Assembly (NCBI GenBank): GCA_045642205.1
Contig: JAZUIK010000041.1
Coordinates: forward strand, 1-11,669
Length of the DNA: 11,669 nt
Origin: RUG760 sp045642205
GTDB lineage: Bacteria > Bacillota > Clostridia > Lachnospirales > Bianqueaceae
Direction of reading: 5' to 3'
Below the pieces are notes generated by a model. The model searched no databases and was not told the DNA's origin. It saw nothing but the letters and a program-made list of their open reading frames with translations. Shown here one piece after another: positions 7,686 through 11,669 of the stretch. The first letter of the stretch is position 1; each line of letters opens with the position of its first letter. The position numbers and the translations under genes were made by a program.

Positions 7686-7714
7686 TTGACATATCTTTGG
7701 AGCGTTGGTAGTAT
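7686..7714 (+). promoter_or_regulatory. Sigma-A type promoter for the HAD phosphatase gene
   Basis: A perfect TTGACA -35 (7686-7691) is 17 bases from TAGTAT (7709-7714). Initiation near 7721 leaves a leader of about 70 nt that holds the GCATGC hairpin. Confidence 0.6.
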
Positions 7715-7745
7715 GAAATGTACTGCAAAAAACAGTAAGATCTAA

Positions 7746-7763
7746 GCATGCCTAAGTGCATGC
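7746..7763 (+). repeat. GCATGC inverted repeat in the HAD gene leader
   Basis: Two copies of GCATGC (7746-7751 and 7758-7763) flank the six-base loop CTAAGT and can form a 6-bp hairpin in the 5' UTR, 30 bases before the start codon. Each copy is itself a palindrome, so DNA-level recognition is also possible. No T-run follows, so it is not a terminator. Confidence 0.4.
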
Positions 7764-7793
7764 AGCGTAGTTTAAAAGTGAATAGGAAACAGA

Positions 7794-8498
7794 ATGATCA
7801 AGAACGTATTTTTTGACATGGACGGCACACTGCTGCCCATGGATACCGAGAAGTTTACCGAGTTATATTTCAAAGCCATCTGTAAGGTGGGAGTGGGACT
7901 GGGAGTAGACAGCAAACTGCTCATGAAGAGCATCTGGGCAGGTACGGAAGCCATGATCCGCAATGACGGTGAGAAGATGAATGAAGTCCGTTTCTGGGAC
8001 TGCTTCGAACAGATCGTGGGTAAGGACGCTGCAAACATGAGACCTGTCTTCGAAAAGTTCTATGAAGAGGGCTTTATCGAATCCAAGGGAGGAACCTGGT
8101 GCAATCCCAAGATCCGAACCATGCTGGATAAGATCAAGGAGAAGGGCTGGAGAATGGCCTTAGCTACCAACCCCATCTTTCCTATGACGGCACAGACCCA
8201 GAGGATCCAGTGGGCCGGTGCATCTCCGGAGGAGTTTGAACATATCACTGCCTATGAGAACAGTCATTTCTGTAAGCCTAATCCCCTGTACTACCAGGAG
8301 ATTCTGGATACTCTGGGAATGAAGGCGGAGGAGACCTTGATGATCGGTAACGATGCAGTGGAAGATACAGCTGCTATGAAGCTGGGAATGAAGGTGTTTC
8401 TGATCACCGATTGCCTCTTACATCAGGAGAAGGCAGATATCTCTAATGTGCCCCAGGGCAGCGTGGATGATCTTCTTACCTATCTGGAAACTCTGTAA
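7794..8498 (+). CDS. HAD superfamily hydrolase (phosphatase-like)
   Basis: 234 residues. Likely a cytosolic small-molecule phosphatase of the haloacid dehalogenase superfamily; the substrate cannot be told from sequence. Motif I is FFDMDGTLLPMD with nucleophile Asp8 and acid/base Asp10. Residues about 18-95 form a helical C1-type cap. Motif II is ATNP with Thr125; motif III is Lys161 in CKPNP; motif IV is IGNDAVEDTAAM with Asp187 and Asp191. All catalytic residues are present. The start at ATG 7794 follows AGGA (7784-7787) by 6 bases, and the start sits two codons before the expected first beta strand. It has its own promoter and is divergent from DUF1177-dinB. It lies upstream of rpsO, separated by about 200 bases containing a separate promoter. 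Confidence 0.92.
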   Translation: MIKNVFFDMDGTLLPMDTEKFTELYFKAICKVGVGLGVDSKLLMKSIWAGTEAMIRNDGEKMNEVRFWDCFEQIVGKDAANMRPVFEKFYEEGFIESKGGTWCNPKIRTMLDKIKEKGWRMALATNPIFPMTAQTQRIQWAGASPEEFEHITAYENSHFCKPNPLYYQEILDTLGMKAEETLMIGNDAVEDTAAMKLGMKVFLITDCLLHQEKADISNVPQGSVDDLLTYLETL

Positions 8499-8501
8499 GA
8501 T

Positions 8502-8536
8502 CTGACTATCCTACAGTCAGCAATATGCTGTCTTTT
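8502..8536 (+). terminator. Weak candidate terminator after the HAD gene
   Basis: Two mutually exclusive hairpins overlap: CTGACT (8502-8507) with AGTCAG (8515-8520), and CAGCA (8518-8522) with TGCTG (8526-8530). The second is followed by TCTTTT. Stems are short, so termination may be inefficient. Confidence 0.35.
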
Positions 8537-8572
8537 GAATGCAATATTTCTTGCAGAATTGTCAAAAAGTGG

Positions 8573-8601
8573 TTGCTTCACAGGAGAGAAAATGATATAA
8601 T
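8573..8601 (+). promoter_or_regulatory. rpsO promoter with extended -10
   Basis: TTGCTT (8573-8578), 17-base spacer, TATAAT (8596-8601) preceded by TGA, giving a TGn extended -10. This is the strongest plus-strand promoter in the window. Initiation near 8608 gives a leader of about 87 nt. Confidence 0.7.
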
Positions 8602-8618
8602 TCTCGATTGTGTGAACG

Positions 8619-8669
8619 TTCCTCGACTCAGTAATCGGCTGCTCCGGCCATCACTTAGTCGACGGAGAA
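8619..8669 (+). promoter_or_regulatory. Structured rpsO leader, candidate S15 autoregulatory element
   Basis: TCGACT (8623-8628) pairs with AGTCGA (8657-8662). AGT (8630-8632) pairs with ACT (8653-8655) across a C/U mismatch. CC (8621-8622) can pair with GG (8664-8665) around a bulged C. A GC-rich apical loop contains GGCTGCTCCGGCC. S15 is known to bind its own leader RNA in several bacteria; that this structure does so is inference. Confidence 0.45.
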
Positions 8670-8694
8670 TTTTAAATTAAAGGAGGGTCTAAAA

Positions 8695-8958
8695 ATGACC
8701 AAAGAAAGAAAGCAGGAACTCGTTGCTCTGTATGGCAAGAACGAGAAGGACACCGGATCTCCCGAGGTTCAGATTGCTATTCTCACCGACCGTATCAATG
8801 AGCTCACCGAGCATCTGAGATCCCACAAGAAGGATCATCATTCTCGTCGTGGTATGCTTATGATGATCGGTCGTCGTCGTGGACTTCTTGACTATCTGAA
8901 GTCCAAGGATATCGAAGGCTATCGTGCTCTGATCGAGAAGCTGGGTATCCGCCGCTAA
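8695..8958 (+). CDS. rpsO: 30S ribosomal protein S15
   Basis: 87 residues, near the family norm of 88-89. S15 is an early-binding protein of the 30S platform that contacts helices 20-22 of 16S rRNA and later forms a bridge to 23S rRNA. Recognisable from TGSPEVQIAILTDRI (20-34), LTEHLRSHKKDHHSRRG (37-53) and the end LIEKLGIRR. The conserved His/Asp/Ser cluster (HKKDHHSRRG) that binds RNA is intact. AGGAGG (8681-8686) lies 8 bases before ATG, a strong initiation site fitting high expression. Codon use, rich in CGT and GCT, matches pnp downstream. It is followed by a hairpin terminator and then pnp, the common rpsO-pnp order. Confidence 0.98.
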   Translation: MTKERKQELVALYGKNEKDTGSPEVQIAILTDRINELTEHLRSHKKDHHSRRGMLMMIGRRRGLLDYLKSKDIEGYRALIEKLGIRR

Positions 8959-8973
8959 GGTTCAGCAAACAAT

Positions 8974-9008
8974 GGTTGCAGGCCTCGTAACAGGGTCTGC
9001 AACCTTTT
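8974..9008 (+). terminator. Terminator or attenuator between rpsO and pnp
   Basis: GGTTGCAG (8974-8981) pairs with CTGCAACC (8997-9004) over 8 bp and is extended by GCC/GGT-type pairs inward. TTTTGTTGT follows. Since no convincing separate pnp promoter was found downstream, partial read-through into pnp is likely. Confidence 0.75.
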
Positions 9009-9027
9009 GTTGTCTGAACATAACGGA

Positions 9028-9068
9028 GTCTATTAGTCCCGCGGACGTTTCGTCATGTGCGGGGAGAC
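9028..9068 (+). promoter_or_regulatory. Three-tier hairpin in the pnp leader
   Basis: Nested arms are GTCT (9028-9031) with AGAC (9065-9068), CCCGC (9038-9042) with GCGGG (9059-9063), and GACG (9044-9047) with CGTC (9051-9054) around a TTT loop. No T-run follows. It could be an RNase III processing site or a protein-binding element. Confidence 0.4.
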
Positions 9069-9123
9069 AATACAGGTAAGGAGCGGATCTTGCTGCGTTC
9101 TTGCCATTGTCGGAAGAAGGTAG

Positions 9124-9144
9124 GGTCAGACAAGGTGTCTGGCC
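9124..9144 (+). promoter_or_regulatory. Strong hairpin 20-odd bases upstream of the pnp ribosome-binding site
   Basis: GGTCAGACA (9124-9132) pairs with TGTCTGGCC (9136-9144) over 9 bp with one G-U pair, around loop AGG. The position before the ribosome-binding site recalls pnp leader hairpins in enterobacteria that are cut by RNase III and used for autocontrol by PNPase. The same role here is inference. Confidence 0.45.
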
Positions 9145-9179
9145 GAAAAAGGTACGTAATTTAAAAGGAGGTTTGTTTC

Positions 9180-11363
9180 ATGTCTCAGATTTTTGAAATG
9201 GAGCTGGCCGGACGTAAGCTGAAAGCAGAAGTCGGCAAGGTCGCTGAGCAGGCAAACGGTGCTGTCATCCTGACTTATGGTGATACCACTCTGCTGTCCA
9301 GTGCTACGGCATCCAAGAAGCCCAGAGACGGAGTGGATTTCTTCCCTCTGAGCGTTGATTATGAAGAAAAGATGTATTCCATCGGTAAGATTCCCGGTGG
9401 TTTCCTGAAGAGAGAGGGTCGTCCCAGCGAGAATGCTACTCTGACCGCACGCTGCATCGACCGTCCCATGCGTCCTCTGTTCCCCAAGGATTACAGAAAC
9501 GATGTTTCTATCGTTAACACTGTCCTTAGTGTGGATCAGGACTGTCAGCCTGAGATCCTGGCTATGCTGGGTTCTTCCATCGCTGTTTCTATTTCCGATA
9601 TTCCTTTCTATGGTCCTGTCGGTGCTGTATCCGTCGGTCTGGTCGATGGCGAGCTTGTCATCAACCCCACCAGCGAGCAGCGTAAGGTTTCCGATCTGGA
9701 TCTGACCGTTGCATCTACCGCTGAGAAGGTCGTTATGATCGAGGCAGGTGCTAACGAGGTTCCCGAGGACAAGATGCTGGAAGCTATCTTCCTTGGTCAC
9801 GAGACCAACCAGAAGATCGTTGCATGGGTCAACGAGATCGTTGCTGCATGCGGCAAGGCTAAGCATGCATACCAGGAGCAGGTTGTTCCGGAGTATGTAT
9901 TCGAAGCTCTGAAAAATGTTTGCCCTCCCGAGCAGATGGAAGTTGCAGTCTTCACCGATGACAAGATGGTCCGCGACGAGCGTGTTGCCAAGGTCACCGA
10001 GGACTTTGAGAACTACATCGCAACCCTGAGCGAAGAAGAGCAGGAGAAGATGCTGCCTTACGTCGCTGAGGCTGTTTACCAGTATCAGAAGAAGACCGTT
10101 CGTAAGATGATCAAGGTTGACGGAAAGCGTCCCGATGGTCGTGCTATGACCGAGATCCGTCCTCTGAAGGCTGAGATCGACCTGATCCCCCGCGTACACG
10201 GAAGTGCACTGTTCTCCCGTGGTCAGACTCAGGTCCTGAACATCGTTACTCTGGGTGCTATGAGCGAGCGTCAGATCATTGACTCTCTGGATGTCAATGT
10301 AGAGAGCAAGCGTTATATGCATCAGTACAATATGCCTTCCTACTCTGTAGGTGAGACCAAGCCCAGCCGCGGACCCGGACGTCGTGAGATCGGTCACGGT
10401 GCTCTGGCAGAGCGTGCTCTGGTTCCCGTTCTTCCTACTCCCGAGGAATTCCCCTATGCAATCCGCAGCGTATCTGAGGTCCTTTCCTCTAACGGTTCTA
10501 CCTCTCAGGGTTCCATCTGCGCAAGCTCCATGGCTCTGATGGCTGCTGGTGTTCCTCTGAAGGCTCCTGTTGCAGGTATCTCCTGTGGTCTGGTTACCGG
10601 TGAGACCGTCGATGATTTCGTTCTGCTGACCGATATCCAGGGTCTGGAAGACTTCTTCGGCGATATGGACTTCAAGGTAGCAGGTACTCATAAGGGTATC
10701 ACCGCTATCCAGATGGATATCAAGGTCAAGGGTCTGACCAAGGCTGTTATCGAGGGTGCTATCGCTCGTACCAAGGAAGCTCGTACCTATATCCTTGACG
10801 AAGTCATGGCTAAGGCAATCGATACTCCTAAGGATCATCTGTCCGAGTATGCTCCCAAGATCTTTGCTACTAAGATCTCCGTTGCTAAGATCGGTGAGGT
10901 TGTCGGACCTAAGGGTAAGATGATCAACAAGATCATTGAGGAGACCGGTACTCAGATCGACATCGAGGAAGATGGTAGCGTATACGTACTTGGTATCGAT
11001 GAAGAGATGTGCAAGAAGGCCATCAAGACCATCGAGACCATCGCTAAGGAAATCGAGATCGATGAGATCTACAATGCCAAGGTCGTACGTCTGGCTAACT
11101 TCGGTGCTTTCGTTGAGCTGCTGCCCGGTAAGGATGCTCTCTTGCATCTGTCTGAGATCAGCTATGACTATGTCAACAAGGTTGAGGATGTTCTCGAGCT
11201 TGGTGATGAGCTGATGGTCAAGGTCATCGGTATCGATGATCAGGGCAAGGTCAAGGTATCCCGTAAGGCTCTGCTTCCCCCTCCCGAGGGTGGAGACAAG
11301 AACCAGGGACGTCCCCAGGGCGGAAACTTCCGTCGTGACCGCGAGCGCCGCGATCGTCGCTGA
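9180..11363 (+). CDS. pnp: Polyribonucleotide nucleotidyltransferase (PNPase)
   Basis: 727 residues, full length. It degrades RNA 3' to 5' by phosphorolysis, releasing nucleoside diphosphates, as a trimer in the cytosol. RNase PH domain 1 spans about 5-145 (FFPLSVDYEEKMYSIGKIPGGF at 54-75 is a hallmark). An alpha-helical linker covers about 240-310. RNase PH domain 2 spans about 325-550, with SSNGSTS at 436-442 (phosphate loop, Ser-Thr-Ser where many have Ser-Ser-Ser) and GDMDFKV at 494-500, giving Asp491, Asp497 and Lys499 as catalytic residues. KH domain is at about 565-625 with GPKGKMINKII (576-586). S1 domain is at about 630-698 with NFGAFVELLPGKDALLHLS. An Arg/Gly-rich tail (about 703-727) ends the protein and may bind RNA. 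AGGAGG (9166-9171) is 8 bases before ATG 9180. Follows rpsO; ended by a strong terminator. Confidence 0.98.
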   Translation: MSQIFEMELAGRKLKAEVGKVAEQANGAVILTYGDTTLLSSATASKKPRDGVDFFPLSVDYEEKMYSIGKIPGGFLKREGRPSENATLTARCIDRPMRPLFPKDYRNDVSIVNTVLSVDQDCQPEILAMLGSSIAVSISDIPFYGPVGAVSVGLVDGELVINPTSEQRKVSDLDLTVASTAEKVVMIEAGANEVPEDKMLEAIFLGHETNQKIVAWVNEIVAACGKAKHAYQEQVVPEYVFEALKNVCPPEQMEVAVFTDDKMVRDERVAKVTEDFENYIATLSEEEQEKMLPYVAEAVYQYQKKTVRKMIKVDGKRPDGRAMTEIRPLKAEIDLIPRVHGSALFSRGQTQVLNIVTLGAMSERQIIDSLDVNVESKRYMHQYNMPSYSVGETKPSRGPGRREIGHGALAERALVPVLPTPEEFPYAIRSVSEVLSSNGSTSQGSICASSMALMAAGVPLKAPVAGISCGLVTGETVDDFVLLTDIQGLEDFFGDMDFKVAGTHKGITAIQMDIKVKGLTKAVIEGAIARTKEARTYILDEVMAKAIDTPKDHLSEYAPKIFATKISVAKIGEVVGPKGKMINKIIEETGTQIDIEEDGSVYVLGIDEEMCKKAIKTIETIAKEIEIDEIYNAKVVRLANFGAFVELLPGKDALLHLSEISYDYVNKVEDVLELGDELMVKVIGIDDQGKVKVSRKALLPPPEGGDKNQGRPQGGNFRRDRERRDRR

Positions 11364-11388
11364 TCTTAAATAAAGTATTGATAAACGG

Positions 11389-11423
11389 ACACCCTGTGAA
11401 CTGAGGTTCACAGGGTGTTTTTT
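11389..11423 (+). terminator. Strong intrinsic terminator of pnp
   Basis: ACACCCTGTGAAC (11389-11401) pairs perfectly over 13 bp with GTTCACAGGGTGT (11406-11418) around loop TGAG, followed by six T's. It starts 26 bases after the pnp stop. Confidence 0.93.
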
Positions 11424-11534
11424 CATTCCGCTTACTCATTTGCTTTGCTGAGATGGGATCAGGTTGCCACATTTTTTAACATTATTTGGTTATTTCTGTA
11501 AAGGTTGGTTGGTAGTATTTTGTTTTGAAGGGAC

Positions 11535-11540
11535 TATAAT
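11535..11540 (+). promoter_or_regulatory. -10 element upstream of the right-edge gene
   Basis: A perfect TATAAT hexamer. No good -35 is seen at 16-18 bases; TTGGTA at 11509-11514 is 20 bases away. Initiation near 11547 would leave a leader of about 74 nt. The rest of 11424-11534 is AT-rich with nothing recognised. Confidence 0.4.
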
Positions 11541-11620
11541 GTTAGGAAACAGAGCAGATGTATGAAAAGATCAAAAAGTTACAGATATGTAGAAATGTAC
11601 GAACAGAAGGGAGAAGAGGG

Positions 11621-11669
11621 ATGTTTGCGGATAACCTTGTTGCACTGAGAAAGGCCAATGGATTGAGCC
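11621..11669 (+). CDS. Probable XRE/HTH_3 family transcriptional regulator (partial, first 16 codons)
   Basis: The reading frame from ATG 11621 encodes MFADNLVALRKANGLS and then leaves the window. This is the typical opening of a Cro/CI-type helix-turn-helix protein (first helix plus the start of the turn, in the pattern LRKxxGLSQ). AAGGGAG (11607-11613) lies 7 bases upstream, supporting the start. Only 16 residues are visible, so the family is likely but not certain, and nothing can be said of the effector domain. Confidence 0.6.
   Translation, partial: MFADNLVALRKANGLS

Noticed and set aside
8600..8673. Complementary AATTCTC (8600 onward) and GAGAATT (ending near 8672) flanking the rpsO leader
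   Set aside because: The left arm overlaps the -10 element and lies upstream of the predicted transcription start, so it would not be in the RNA.
9126..11426. A 766-codon open frame on the minus strand covering all of pnp
   Set aside because: It is the antisense shadow of a highly expressed gene with biased codons. The product is a low-complexity Leu/Asp/Ser/Thr-rich string with no recognisable family, whereas the plus strand encodes a complete PNPase.
7704..11518. Shared 11-mer GTTGGTAGTAT at 7704-7714 and 11508-11518, both near promoters
   Set aside because: An 11-base match is expected several times by chance in a window of this size, and the second copy lacks a matching -35.

Overview
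The window looks like core chromosome of a Gram-positive, low-to-medium GC Clostridia, most likely a Lachnospiraceae relative. The reasons are the ClpE-type zinc-finger Clp ATPase, strong AGGAGG ribosome-binding sites, a lipoprotein with a Gram-positive style lipobox, a DUF1177 protein, and the rpsO-pnp pair. The family-level assignment is inference from protein flavour, not proof. No phage, IS, CRISPR, tRNA or rRNA was recognised.

Layout. 1-1899 (minus) is the 5' 633 codons of a ClpE-like AAA+ unfoldase that runs off the left edge. It is divergent from a two-gene plus-strand operon (2099-5262). That operon encodes a cytosolic protein joining a ParB/Srx-like segment to a BMP/PnrA-like nucleoside-binding segment, followed by a CapA-family lipoprotein. 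A long hairpin with a nested second hairpin separates this operon from the convergent minus-strand pair DUF1177-dinB (7567-5394). A divergent promoter region at 7568-7793 then leads into a HAD phosphatase (7794-8498). Next come rpsO (ribosomal protein S15, 8695-8958), its terminator, a structured leader, and pnp (PNPase, 9180-11363) with a strong terminator. The right edge holds the first 16 codons of what reads like an XRE/HTH_3 regulator (11621 onward).

How the parts fit. rpsO and pnp are a classic translation/RNA-turnover pair, both with structured leaders that suggest post-transcriptional autoregulation. ClpE and DinB are stress functions (protein quality control and translesion synthesis). 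The least ordinary items are the ParB-like/BMP fusion, which has no signal peptide and so cannot be a normal transporter binding protein, and the tight coupling of a DUF1177 gene of unknown function to dinB. Everything else is orderly housekeeping sequence. All intergenic gaps are under 300 bases and are described below.
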